A stretch of DNA of 62,036 nucleotides from VAZQ01 sp035293945. GTDB taxonomy: Bacteria; Pseudomonadota; Alphaproteobacteria; Rhizobiales; Xanthobacteraceae. The DNA is taken from contig DATGLV010000032.1 of assembly GCA_035293945.1 (NCBI GenBank), forward strand, positions 1 to 62,036. The letters run 5' to 3'. The notes beneath the pieces are model-generated. The model was given only the letters and a program-made list of their open reading frames with translations. It had not been told where the DNA came from and ran no database searches. This document shows, piece by piece, positions 36,654 through 45,422 of this stretch; within the stretch, counting starts at the first letter, position 1; every line of letters starts with the position of its first letter. The position numbers and the translations under genes were made by a program.

Positions 36654-37628
36654 TCACTCAGCCTTGAGATGAGCGGCGTGCACCACCTTCGCCCACTTCT
36701 CGGTCTCCGCGGTAATAAACCCTCCGAGCTCGGCTGGGGTCATCGGCATGGGGGCGCCGCCGAGCTCGGCGAAGCGTTGCCTGATCCGCGTATCGGCGAG
36801 CCCCGCATTGATCTCGCGGTTTAGCCGCGCGACGATCTCATCCGGCGTCGCCTTCGGGGCGCCGAGCGCATACCATGCGCTCGCCTCATAGCCGGGCACG
36901 AAGTCAGCGACGGTCGGAACCTCGGGCAGGGCTGCGGCGCGTTGCGCCGTGGTCACCGCCAGCGCGCGCAACCTGCCGGCCCTGATCTGCGCGATGGAGG
37001 AGAGCAGCGCGTCGAACATGACCTGCACCCGCCCGCCGATGAGATCGGTGAGGGCAGGCGCCGAGCCCCGATAGGGCACGTGCGTCATCTCGATGCCGGT
37101 CATGATCTTGAACAGCTCGCCCGCCATGTGCGGCGAGGTGCCGATGCCGGCCGACGCCATGTTGATGGCGCCGCGGTTCTCACGCGCGTAGGCGATGAAC
37201 TCGGGCACAGTGCTGGCCGGAACCGACGGGCCGACCTCCATCACCTGCGGCACCCGCATGATGCCGGCGACCGGGGCGATGTCGCGCAGGAAGTCGAAGC
37301 TGAGCTTCTCGTAGAGCGTCGCGTTGACGGCGGCGGTGGGCGCGATGACGAGCAGCGTATAGCCGTCCGCCGCAGCGTGGGCGACTGCTTCGGTGCCCAG
37401 ATTGGTTCCGGCGCCCGGCCGGTTGTCGACGATCACTCCTTGGCCGAGCCGCTCTGCCAACCACTCGCCCATGAGGCGGGCGAGGATGTCGGTCGCGCCC
37501 CCCGCCGGCGCGGGCGAGACGATATGCAGCGGCCGCGCCGGATAGGCCTGCGCACGGACGGCGATCGGTGCGGCGGCAACCGCTGCAGTCGTGGCAAGAA
37601 AGAGGAATTCGCGACGGCGCACCCTCAT
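36654..37628 (-). CDS. Bug-family (TTT) substrate-binding protein
   Basis: This 324-residue paralogue of the gene at 35128 has the same length and pattern (YPARPLHIVSPAPAGGATDILARLMGEWL, VDNRPGAGTNLGTEAVAHAAADGYTLL). The N-terminus MRVRRREFLFLATTAAVAAAPIAVRAQ has adjacent arginines before a hydrophobic core, and the signal may be Tat- or Sec-type. I chose the ATG giving MRVRRREF. Two Bug proteins flanking one small oxidoreductase suggest uptake and conversion of related acids. Confidence 0.92.
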   Translation of the reverse strand: MRVRRREFLFLATTAAVAAAPIAVRAQAYPARPLHIVSPAPAGGATDILARLMGEWLAERLGQGVIVDNRPGAGTNLGTEAVAHAAADGYTLLVIAPTAAVNATLYEKLSFDFLRDIAPVAGIMRVPQVMEVGPSVPASTVPEFIAYARENRGAINMASAGIGTSPHMAGELFKIMTGIEMTHVPYRGSAPALTDLIGGRVQVMFDALLSSIAQIRAGRLRALAVTTAQRAAALPEVPTVADFVPGYEASAWYALGAPKATPDEIVARLNREINAGLADTRIRQRFAELGGAPMPMTPAELGGFITAETEKWAKVVHAAHLKAE

Positions 37629-37749
37629 CGTTCGCCCGCTCCTCCTTCTCATCAGCCGAGACCCAGCCAAGCCGCACACCTCCGGGCGCCGCCCGCGAGC
37701 TGCGTGCTACCCAGGCTAACGCGTCTACGCAGAAATCTGCATCAACAAA

Positions 37750-38526
37750 TCAACTGCCGCTGAACCAGTTGTAGCCCTGATCCTCCCAATAGCCGCCGAG
37801 ATACTTGTCGGTGACCGCCATCTCCATCACGTGCTTCGGGTTCTTGAAGCCGAGCTTCGTTGGAATGCGAATCTTCATCGGGAACCCGTACTTGACCGGC
37901 AGGATCTCGCCGTCGAATTGAAAGGTCATCTGGGTCTGTGGATGCAGCGCGGTCGCCATGTCGATCGAGGTGGAATAGCCTTCGGCGCAGCGGAACCAGA
38001 CATATTTTGAGCGCGTATCGGCGCCGACCCGGCGCAGGAATTCGCGAAACGGCGTGCCGGTCCATTTGCCGATCGCGCTCCAACCCTCGACGCAAATGTG
38101 GCGCGTGATCTGCGTCTCCTGCGGCAACGCGTACAGCTCATCGAGTGTCCATGACTTGGTGTTCTCGACCTTGCCGCCCACCTCGAATTCGTAGTCTTCC
38201 TTGTCGACTTCCGGCGCATCCTCCTCCGGATAGTAGGCGTTGAAGGGAAACGGCCGGGTCACCATGCTGTCCGGATAGGTCGGCGCAAGCCGGTTAGGGT
38301 CGAACAGCCAGCCCTGCACACGGTCATTGAAGTAGGAAATCTGCTGCAGGGCTCGCTCGGCTGTATCCTCGTTGACGATGTCGCATCCGGAGAGCAAAGC
38401 GAGCGCACCCATGCTGGCGCCGCCGCGTAAGAACCAACGTCGCGTCGGCTCTGGCATGAGCTTGGCGGCGTCGCGCGCCAACAGGCGTGGATCGACACCC
38501 GGGATTCGCTTGCGGATGCGGGGCAT
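37750..38526 (-). CDS. Sulfite-oxidase-fold molybdopterin-dependent oxidoreductase, Tat-exported
   Basis: This 258-residue enzyme has a twin-arginine signal (TRRWFLRGG, Arg29-Arg30) and, within the signal, a lipobox-like LLSGC ending at Cys48, so it may be a membrane-anchored lipoprotein. The molybdenum-ligating cysteine is Cys145 in ITRHICVEGWSAIGKW. PVKYGFPMKIRIPTKLGFKNPKHV matches the family end. It is shorter than E. coli MsrP and not paired with MsrQ. The substrate is unknown: sulfoxide, sulfite or similar. The cytochrome b gene starts the pair, 12 bases upstream. Confidence 0.87.
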   Translation of the reverse strand: MPRIRKRIPGVDPRLLARDAAKLMPEPTRRWFLRGGASMGALALLSGCDIVNEDTAERALQQISYFNDRVQGWLFDPNRLAPTYPDSMVTRPFPFNAYYPEEDAPEVDKEDYEFEVGGKVENTKSWTLDELYALPQETQITRHICVEGWSAIGKWTGTPFREFLRRVGADTRSKYVWFRCAEGYSTSIDMATALHPQTQMTFQFDGEILPVKYGFPMKIRIPTKLGFKNPKHVMEMAVTDKYLGGYWEDQGYNWFSGS

Positions 38527-38538
38527 TGAGTCCTCCTC

Positions 38539-39204
38539 TCAGCCTCTGCCGGTGATCATGGCGCGCAGGCTTCTCGGCACCAGGAAAGCCATGATCACAT
38601 GGATGGTCAGAAAGCTGACGATCGCGGTCATGGCGAGAAAGTGCACGTAGCGGGCCGCATCATAGCCGCCGAACACGAGGCTGAGCTCGCGCAGCTGCAC
38701 CGGCTTCCAGATCGACAAGCCTGACAGGACGATCAGCACGGCGCAGATTATCACGCCGAGATAGAGAAGCTTCTGCACCGCGTTGTAGGCAGAAAGGTCA
38801 TCGTGCGACAGCCGGCCCGACAAGGCGGCGCGCAGATCGGCCATCACCCGACGAGGCGACAGCGGCAAAAGCTTGCGGCGGAAACGGCCGGTTATGATGC
38901 CCAAGGTCACATACACGAGGCCATTCACGACCAAGAGCCACATGGCGGCGAAATGCCAGAGCAGCGCACCCGCTAGCCAATCACCCAACGTGATGGCGCG
39001 CGGGAAGCTGAACGGAAAAAGCGGCGAGGCATCGTAGATCTGCCAGCCCGAGCCGATCATCATCAGCATGGCGAACGCGTTGACCCAATGGGTGATGCGC
39101 ACCCATGCCGGATGGATGATCTCCCCTTTGCCGCCCGAAGTAGGGGCCGCGTTCGGCGCGACGGGGGCCTGGGGGGCGGTGGCTTCGATCGTGCTGGTCG
39201 TCAT
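38539..39204 (-). CDS. Cytochrome b561-type membrane subunit
   Basis: This 221-residue protein has four membrane helices (about 38-56, 75-97, 143-165, 187-210). Histidines suited to two b hemes lie in WVRITHWVNAF, LLWHFAAMW, YVHFLAMTA and LTIHVIMAFL. It should link the quinone pool to the periplasmic molybdenum enzyme encoded directly downstream. The N-terminal 30 residues are Ala/Pro/Thr-rich and cytoplasmic. It is not MsrQ, which has a different family pattern. Confidence 0.87.
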   Translation of the reverse strand: MTTSTIEATAPQAPVAPNAAPTSGGKGEIIHPAWVRITHWVNAFAMLMMIGSGWQIYDASPLFPFSFPRAITLGDWLAGALLWHFAAMWLLVVNGLVYVTLGIITGRFRRKLLPLSPRRVMADLRAALSGRLSHDDLSAYNAVQKLLYLGVIICAVLIVLSGLSIWKPVQLRELSLVFGGYDAARYVHFLAMTAIVSFLTIHVIMAFLVPRSLRAMITGRG

Positions 39205-39445
39205 GGCCGGGCTCTTGCAGGATTACTTATATAGGACAAAGCCAAGTGAGGCGAGGTTTCAGGTTGTCATCATGCTCGACCGCTTTTACGGAAGCTACGT
39301 CACCGAGACGGCGACGGATGCGCCGGCACGGCTTTCCGGCCTGGTCGGGGGCGGAAGGACCCGCGAAGCGTCATACTCTCGCTGCTCTGATTGAACATAC
39401 GTCCAGAAAGCCTGGACATTCCCGGCGCGACACGAAGAGCCGTTC

Positions 39446-40495
39446 ATGACCAAGACTTCCAGCGGCAACTTCTTCGAGGATTTCCGCATCGGGCAGCTCA
39501 TCACCCATGCGGTACCGCGCACCATCACGGCGGGCGACGTTGCCATATACAACGGCCTGTTCGGGCCGCGCTTTGCGGTGCAATCCTCCGACGTCTTTGC
39601 GCAAAAAATCGGCTACCCGCGTTCGCCGGTCGACGACCTGCTGGTCTTTCATATCGTGTTCGGCAAGACCGTGCCCGACATTTCGCTCAACGCGGTCGCC
39701 AATCTCGGTTATGCGGGCGGGCGCTTCCTTGCCCCGGTTTATCCGGGCGACACCCTGAATGCCGTCTCCGAGATCATCGGGCTGAAGGAGAATTCGAGCC
39801 GGAAGACCGGCATCGTGTTCGTGCGCTCGACCGGCTATCGCCAGGACGGCGCCAAGGTGCTCGAATATGTTCGCTGGGTGATGGTGCGCAAGCGCGACGA
39901 AAAAGCGCCTGCTGGCGGCGACCACGTGCCGCGCCTGCCGGAGGCGCTGTTGCCGAGCATGCTGGGCGATGCCTGCCCACCGATCGATGTTGCGTCCTAT
40001 GACTTCAAGCTGGCGGGCGCGCCTTACCGGTTCGCCGACTATGCGGTCGGCGAGAAGATCGATCATGTGGACGGCGTGACCGTCGAGGAGGCGGAGCACC
40101 AGACCGCGACCCGCCTTTACCAGAACACAGCGCGCATCCACTTTAACCAGTTTGCCGCCGCGCAGGACCGCTTCGGGCGCCGGCTGATCTACGGCGGCCA
40201 CGTGATCTCGCTCGCCCGCGCACTCTCCTTCAACGGGCTGAACAACGCGTTTCACATCGCTGCCATCAACGGCGGGCGTCACGTCTCGCCGCTGTTTGCC
40301 GGCATGACTGTGTTCGCCTGGTCAGAGGTGTTGGCAAAAGCCGACTTGCCGGGGCGCAACGATATCGGGGCGCTGCGGCTGCGCCTGGTCGCCACCAAGG
40401 ATCATCCGGCCGCCGATTTTCCGCTCAAGGAGGTCGAGGGCGACCATCCGGCGGTGCTGCTCGATCTCGATTATTGGGTGTTGCTGCCGAAGTAG
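39446..40495 (+). CDS. mch: Mesaconyl-CoA hydratase (beta-methylmalyl-CoA dehydratase), ethylmalonyl-CoA pathway
   Basis: This 349-residue double-hotdog (MaoC-type) hydratase is the usual length of the Rhodobacter enzyme and close to it as I remember it: GNFFEDFRIGQ, LLVFHIVFGKTVPDISLNA, NLGYAGGRF, KIDHVDGVTVEEAEH, LYQNTARIHFN, YGGHVISLARALSFNGL and a final LDLDYWVLLPK. It interconverts mesaconyl-CoA and beta-methylmalyl-CoA during C2 assimilation. Other pathway genes (ccr, ecm, mcd) are not in the window. The CitE-like gene at 21869 is a distant relative of the next enzyme but is not obviously Mcl1. Confidence 0.82.
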   Translation: MTKTSSGNFFEDFRIGQLITHAVPRTITAGDVAIYNGLFGPRFAVQSSDVFAQKIGYPRSPVDDLLVFHIVFGKTVPDISLNAVANLGYAGGRFLAPVYPGDTLNAVSEIIGLKENSSRKTGIVFVRSTGYRQDGAKVLEYVRWVMVRKRDEKAPAGGDHVPRLPEALLPSMLGDACPPIDVASYDFKLAGAPYRFADYAVGEKIDHVDGVTVEEAEHQTATRLYQNTARIHFNQFAAAQDRFGRRLIYGGHVISLARALSFNGLNNAFHIAAINGGRHVSPLFAGMTVFAWSEVLAKADLPGRNDIGALRLRLVATKDHPAADFPLKEVEGDHPAVLLDLDYWVLLPK

Positions 40496-40641
40496 CAGCA
40501 CAACAATCGCTGCACCCGCGCTTCCGAGGCACCAGCCTCTGTCCGCTACCCGACTGTTGCAGTGCGGGAACGACCCGACCCCCAAAGGCGTTTGGCCCTG
40601 CGGATAGGGACGCACGCGTCGCTTTGTCTTGGAGATCGCCG

Positions 40642-41532
40642 ATGCCGGCCGGCCGAAAGCATACCGTCCGCGCGACGGCCGGCGGTGCGTTGCTGGTCGC
40701 GCCGACCTTGCTCCTTGGCGGCTGCGCACAAGGTGTGCTCGATCCACGCGGACCGATAGCGGCAGCGCAGCGGACCCTTCTCTTCAACTCGCTCGGCATC
40801 ATGCTGGCGATCGTCGTCCCAACCATGCTGGCGACGCTCGCCGTCGCATTCTGGTATCGCGCGTCCAACCCGCGCGGTCGCTACCTGCCCGACTGGGAGT
40901 ATTCGGGCCGGATCGAGATGATCGTGTGGTCGATCCCCGCGATGACGGTGCTCTTGGTCGGCGGCATCGGCTGGATCAGCGCACACGAGCTTGATCCGGG
41001 GAGGCCGCTCGAGTCGCCGGCACGGCCGCTTGCTGTTCAGGTGGTCGCACTCGACTGGAAGTGGCTCTTCATCTACCCCGAGCAACAAATAGCCAGCGTC
41101 AACCAGCTCACAATTCCGGCTGCGATCCCGATCAACTTCCAGCTGACATCCTCGAGCGTGATGAACAGCTTCTTTGTGCCCCAGCTTGGGAGCCAAATTT
41201 ATACCATGTCCGGCATGGTCACGCGGCTCGCGCTTCAGGCCGATGCGCCCGGCACCTTGGTGGGGCGATCGGCGCAATTCAGCGGCGATGGCTTTTCCGA
41301 CATGCATTTTCTCGTCAACGCACTGCCGCCAGATCAATTCGCGAGCTGGGCGGACGGCATTCGCGGCAAGGGACCGGCGCTTGATCGGCAGGCCTATGAG
41401 GAGCTCGCCCGGCCGAGCCAGGCGGTCACGCCTTTCACCTATGGATCCGTAGCGCCGGACCTGTTCGCCAAGATCGCGACCCTCGCCATCCCTCCGGGCG
41501 GCTCACGGCCCTCACCGAACACGACGCCTTGA
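40642..41532 (+). CDS. cyoA: Cytochrome bo3 ubiquinol oxidase subunit II
   Basis: This 296-residue lipoprotein subunit has lipobox LLGGC at Cys28. Two membrane helices lie at about 45-68 and 90-112 (IEMIVWSIPAMTVLLVGGIGW). The periplasmic cupredoxin domain has VVALDWKWLFIYPEQQIA and NSFFVPQLGSQIYTM but no CuA ligands, which marks a quinol oxidase rather than a cytochrome c oxidase. GGAG precedes the ATG. It heads cyoABCD. Confidence 0.94.
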   Translation: MPAGRKHTVRATAGGALLVAPTLLLGGCAQGVLDPRGPIAAAQRTLLFNSLGIMLAIVVPTMLATLAVAFWYRASNPRGRYLPDWEYSGRIEMIVWSIPAMTVLLVGGIGWISAHELDPGRPLESPARPLAVQVVALDWKWLFIYPEQQIASVNQLTIPAAIPINFQLTSSSVMNSFFVPQLGSQIYTMSGMVTRLALQADAPGTLVGRSAQFSGDGFSDMHFLVNALPPDQFASWADGIRGKGPALDRQAYEELARPSQAVTPFTYGSVAPDLFAKIATLAIPPGGSRPSPNTTP

Positions 41533-41545
41533 ATGAGGAGTGCCC

Positions 41546-43516
41546 GTGAACCTCCTCGGTAAGCTCAGCTGGAGCGCCATTCCGATCCACGAGCCGATCG
41601 ACATGATCGCATCGGGGCTCATGATCTTCGCGGTCATCGCGATCCTCATCTGGATCACGGCGCGCGGGCACTGGCCGTATCTGTGGAATGAATGGCTGAC
41701 ATCGGTCGATCACAAGCGGATCGGCGTGATGTATTGCGTGCTGGCGCTGGTGATGCTCCTGCGCGGCTTCACCGATGCCCTCATGATGCGCTCCCAGCAG
41801 GCGTTTGCTGCGGGAGGCTCGCACGGCTATCTGCCGCCAGAGCACTACGACCAGGTGTTCTCGGCACACGGCACCATCATGATCTTCTTCATGGCGATGC
41901 CGTTCGTCATCGGTCTCATGAATTTCGCGGTGCCGCTGCAGCTCGGGATTCGTGATGTCGCGTTTCCGACGCTCAACTCCGTGAGCCTGTGGCTCACCGC
42001 ATCCGGCGTGCTCCTGACCAACATGTCACTCGTGGTCGGCGAGTTCGCGCGCACCGGCTGGCTCGCTTATCCGCCGCTCAGCGAGCTGAGATTTTCGCCC
42101 GGCGTCGGCGTCGACTACTATCTGTGGGCGCTGCAGATCTCCGGCGCCGGCTCGCTGATGACCGGCATCAATTTCACCACCACGATCCTGAAAATGCGCG
42201 CGCCCGGCATGGGATACATGCGCATGCCGGTTTTCTGCTGGACCTCGCTCGCCGCAAACCTCCTGATCGTCGCGGCCTTTCCGGTGCTGACCGCGACATT
42301 CGCAATGCTTCTGCTCGATCGCTATCTGGGATTCCATTTCTTCACCGCGGAGGGTCAGGGCAACCAGATGATGTACGTCAACCTCATCTGGGTCTGGGGT
42401 CATCCGGAGGTCTATATCCTGGTGCTCCCGGCCTTCGGCATCTTTTCCGAGGTGATCGCGACATTCTCCGGCAAGCCGCTGTTCGGCTACCGCTCGATGG
42501 TCGCCGCCACGATGGCGATCTGCATCCTCTCCTTCATCGTCTGGCTACACCACTTCTTCACTATGGGGGCAGGCGCCAACGTAAACGGCTTCTTCGGCGT
42601 GATGACGATGATCATCGCGGTGCCGACCGGCGTGAAGATCTACAACTGGCTGTTCACCATGTATGGGGGCCGTGTGCGCTTCACGGCGCCGATCCTCTGG
42701 TCGCTCGGATTCATGGTGACCTTCGTGATCGGTGGAATGACCGGTGTGCTCCTGGCCGTGCCGCCGGCCGATTTCCAGCTCCACAACAGCCTGTTTCTGA
42801 TCGCGCATTTCCACAATGTGATCATTGGGGGCGTCTTCTTCGGCGCCGTGGCCGGTTACATGTACTGGTTTCCCAAGGCCTTCGGCTTCACGTTGGATGA
42901 GCGTTGGGGCAAGGCCGCGTTCTGGTGCTGGTTCATCGGCTTCTATCTCGCGTTCATGCCGCTCTATGCGCTCGGCCTCATGGGGATGACGCGCCGGATG
43001 GAACGTTACGATGTCCCGCAATGGCAACCGTGGCTGATCGTGGCGGCGATCGGGGCAGTAGTGATCCTGGCAGGGATTATTTGCCTGATCGTGCAGCTGG
43101 TCGTGTCGATTCGCACACGCGAGGAGCGCCGTGACCTGACTGGCGACCCGTGGAATGGCCGCACGCTCGAATGGTCGACGCCCTCCCCGCCGCCGCCCTG
43201 GAATTTCCCGACCCTCCCCCGCGTCACCGCAAAGGACGCCTTCTGGGTGATGAAGAATGCCCGGCAAGGGGTGCAGCCGAGAGCCTACGAACCAATCGAG
43301 ATGCCGGCAAACACAGCCACCGGCTTCATCACCGCTTTTTTTGCAGTCGTGACCGGCTTCGCGCTCATTTGGCACATCTGGTGGATGGCCGGCGTCGGGC
43401 TGATCGGGGCGTTCGTGACGATCCTCGTATTCGCCTGGCGCGAGGAGAACGAGCTCGAAGTCGCGGCCGCCGAGGTCGCCCGCGTGGACCGCTCCTACCG
43501 GGCGGGGCCGGCGTGA
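41546..43516 (+). CDS. cyoB: Cytochrome bo3 ubiquinol oxidase subunit I
   Basis: This 656-residue catalytic subunit reduces oxygen and pumps protons. It follows E. coli CyoB closely. Examples are EWLTSVDHKRIGVMY, AHGTIMIFFMAMPF (heme ligand), WAWGHPEVYI-like VWGHPEVYILVLPAFG (CuB-Tyr site), VWLHHFFTMG (CuB His pair), IAHFHNVIIGG (heme o and b ligands) and DPWNGRTLEWSTPSPPP. I chose the GTG at 41546 (MNLLGKLSW), which puts GAGGAG 5 bases upstream. Another GTG at 41540 lies inside that site. Confidence 0.96.
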   Translation: MNLLGKLSWSAIPIHEPIDMIASGLMIFAVIAILIWITARGHWPYLWNEWLTSVDHKRIGVMYCVLALVMLLRGFTDALMMRSQQAFAAGGSHGYLPPEHYDQVFSAHGTIMIFFMAMPFVIGLMNFAVPLQLGIRDVAFPTLNSVSLWLTASGVLLTNMSLVVGEFARTGWLAYPPLSELRFSPGVGVDYYLWALQISGAGSLMTGINFTTTILKMRAPGMGYMRMPVFCWTSLAANLLIVAAFPVLTATFAMLLLDRYLGFHFFTAEGQGNQMMYVNLIWVWGHPEVYILVLPAFGIFSEVIATFSGKPLFGYRSMVAATMAICILSFIVWLHHFFTMGAGANVNGFFGVMTMIIAVPTGVKIYNWLFTMYGGRVRFTAPILWSLGFMVTFVIGGMTGVLLAVPPADFQLHNSLFLIAHFHNVIIGGVFFGAVAGYMYWFPKAFGFTLDERWGKAAFWCWFIGFYLAFMPLYALGLMGMTRRMERYDVPQWQPWLIVAAIGAVVILAGIICLIVQLVVSIRTREERRDLTGDPWNGRTLEWSTPSPPPPWNFPTLPRVTAKDAFWVMKNARQGVQPRAYEPIEMPANTATGFITAFFAVVTGFALIWHIWWMAGVGLIGAFVTILVFAWREENELEVAAAEVARVDRSYRAGPA

Positions 43517-44139
43517 TGAGCGTTGCGGCGATGCACGGCGAAACCGCGATGCTTCCGGACACGGAAGCCGGTCCTGCGTCGCGGCGGATCATCGTCGGCT
43601 ACGGGTTCTGGATATTTCTCCTCAGCGACATCGTCATGTTCTCGGCGATATTCGCCACCTACGCGGTCTTGTCGCGCGCGACGGCGGGGGGGCCCGGTGG
43701 GCCTGAGCTGTTCAATCAGGTGAGCGTCGCGATCGAAACCGGAAGTCTCCTCCTCTCGAGCTATGCGTGTGGACTGATGTCGCTGGCGATCGGGGCGGAG
43801 AGGCAAGCGCCGACCTATCTGGCGGCAGCGTTCACGTTTGCGCTCGGCGCCCTATTCCTGGGGCTCGAGCTGCGTGAATTCGCCGGAATGATCGCACGCG
43901 GCGCCACGCCCCAGCGCAGCGCTTTCTTGTCGGCCTTCTTCACCCTGGTGGGCTGTCACGGGGCGCATGTCACCGCCGGGCTGTTGTGGCTCATCATCAT
44001 GATGGCGCAGGTTGCGACCAAGGGATTTTCGCCCATTGTGTGCCGCCGCCTGCTCTGCTTCAGCCTGTTCTGGCATGCACTCGATATTATTTGGGTGGGG
44101 ATTTTCACCGTAGTTTATCTGATAGGAATTCGCGGATGA
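43516..44139 (+). CDS. cyoC: Cytochrome bo3 ubiquinol oxidase subunit III
   Basis: This 207-residue membrane subunit has five helices (YGFWIFLLSDIVMFSAIFATY, LLLSSYACGLMSLAIG, LAAAFTFALGALFLGLEL, FFTLVGCHGAHVTAGLLWL, ALDIIWVGIFTVVYLIG). The ATG overlaps the cyoB stop by one base (TGATG), so it is translationally coupled. Family features include FLLSDIVMF and GCHGAHVTAGL. Confidence 0.95.
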   Translation: MSVAAMHGETAMLPDTEAGPASRRIIVGYGFWIFLLSDIVMFSAIFATYAVLSRATAGGPGGPELFNQVSVAIETGSLLLSSYACGLMSLAIGAERQAPTYLAAAFTFALGALFLGLELREFAGMIARGATPQRSAFLSAFFTLVGCHGAHVTAGLLWLIIMMAQVATKGFSPIVCRRLLCFSLFWHALDIIWVGIFTVVYLIGIRG

Positions 44140-44528
44140 GCGTCATCGAGAATCAGCATGCTCCCGGCGAGCAAATCCCGATCCTCGAACGAGAAGCCGG
44201 CCGTTTTTCGGGTTTCCTGACCTATACGACCGGGCTTGTTCTCGCTGTGATCCTGACCGCAACCTCGTTCTGGGCGGCCAACACCACGCTCCTGTGGGCG
44301 CCCGGCGTGCCGCTCGGCCTTGCGGTGCTGGCCATCGCCCAGATGGGCATCCATCTGGTTTTTTTCCTGCACATCACCACCGGGCCTGACAATACCAACA
44401 ACGTGCTTGCGCTCGCCTTCGGGCTCCTCATCGTCACGCTGGTGGTTGCCGGCTCGCTCTGGATCATGGCCAATCTAAACGACAACATGCTGATGCCGGA
44501 CTTGATGAACCTTCAAACCCAGCCGTGA
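44136..44528 (+). CDS. cyoD: Cytochrome bo3 ubiquinol oxidase subunit IV
   Basis: This 130-residue membrane subunit has three helices (GFLTYTTGLVLAVILTATSFW, GLAVLAIAQMGIHLVFFLHI, LALAFGLLIVTLVVAGSLWIM). The ATG overlaps the cyoC stop (ATGA). It stabilises the CuB site during assembly in the known enzyme. cyoE (heme o synthase) does not follow; a LysR gene on the other strand does. Confidence 0.94.
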   Translation: MSVIENQHAPGEQIPILEREAGRFSGFLTYTTGLVLAVILTATSFWAANTTLLWAPGVPLGLAVLAIAQMGIHLVFFLHITTGPDNTNNVLALAFGLLIVTLVVAGSLWIMANLNDNMLMPDLMNLQTQP

Positions 44529-44531
44529 CGG

Positions 44532-45422
44532 TCAGCCATGATCGGCGCGCAGATGCTGCACCAGCTCGCGCGCATAGGCGGGCAATGCCGAAAGGCTGCG
44601 GATGCAGATGGTGAGCTCGCGCTCGGCCCAAGGATCGGTCAGCGCCACGCGACTGATCGCCATGGTGCGCGCCACCCGACGCGCCGTGGTCTCAGGCACG
44701 ATGCCGACGCCGACATGGCATTCCACCAGCCGGCAGACCGAGTCAAAGCTACGCAGCTGCACCCGCAGGCGCAGCGAGCGGCCGCCGCGCGCCGCCTTGT
44801 CGGCAAGGAAGCGCTGCAGCGCGCTCGAACGATCCAGGCCGACGAAATCGTATTGCAGCACCTGGGCAAAGGCGACCTCCGCGCGGCCGGCCAACGGATG
44901 GTCACGCGCCACCACGAGCACGAAGCGGTCCTTGCGGAACGGGTATGTCTCGAGCGCGCTTGCATCGACCGTCGCCGCCACGATGCCGAGATCCGCCACT
45001 CCTTCGGCGATGAGGCCGACGATCTCGTCGGAGAGGCGCTCCTCGAGGTCGACGCTGACCTGCGGGTGAGTGGCGAGGAACGAGCTCAACGCCTCGGGCA
45101 GAAACTCGGTCAGCGCGTTGGTGTTGGACAGGAGCCGGATCTGACCGGCCTGCCCCCCCGCATAGGCCCCGAGGTCCTCGCGCAACCGCTCGGCCTGGCG
45201 CAGGATCACGCGTGCATGCTGCAACAGTGTTCGGCCGGCGGGCGTCGGTGCAATTCCCTGTCGTCCGCGCACCAGCAGTGCAGCTCCGAGCGCTTCCTCC
45301 ATGTTGCGGATGCGCGTGGAGGCGGCCGCAAGCGCCAGGTTGGCCCGCTCGGCACCCGCAGTGATGCTGCCGGCTTCGACCACGTGGCGGAACAGGCTCA
45401 AGTCGGCGAGATCGAATCGCAT
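44532..45422 (-). CDS. LysR-type transcriptional regulator
   Basis: This 296-residue protein has the LysR helix-turn-helix in residues 1-62 (LFRHVVEAGSITAGAERANLALAAASTRIRNMEEALGAALLVR). A periplasmic-binding-like effector domain follows from about 90 (QIRLLSNTNALTEFLPEALSSFLATHP). It is transcribed divergently from sdhCDAB with 261 bases between, and convergently with cyoABCD. Control of sdh or of its own promoter is the obvious guess; the effector is unknown. Confidence 0.92.
   Translation of the reverse strand: MRFDLADLSLFRHVVEAGSITAGAERANLALAAASTRIRNMEEALGAALLVRGRQGIAPTPAGRTLLQHARVILRQAERLREDLGAYAGGQAGQIRLLSNTNALTEFLPEALSSFLATHPQVSVDLEERLSDEIVGLIAEGVADLGIVAATVDASALETYPFRKDRFVLVVARDHPLAGRAEVAFAQVLQYDFVGLDRSSALQRFLADKAARGGRSLRLRVQLRSFDSVCRLVECHVGVGIVPETTARRVARTMAISRVALTDPWAERELTICIRSLSALPAYARELVQHLRADHG

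Noticed and set aside
37750..39204. Assignment of the molybdopterin/cytochrome pair as MsrPQ
   Set aside because: The membrane partner is a cytochrome b561 type, not MsrQ, and the Mo subunit is shorter than MsrP and has a lipobox.
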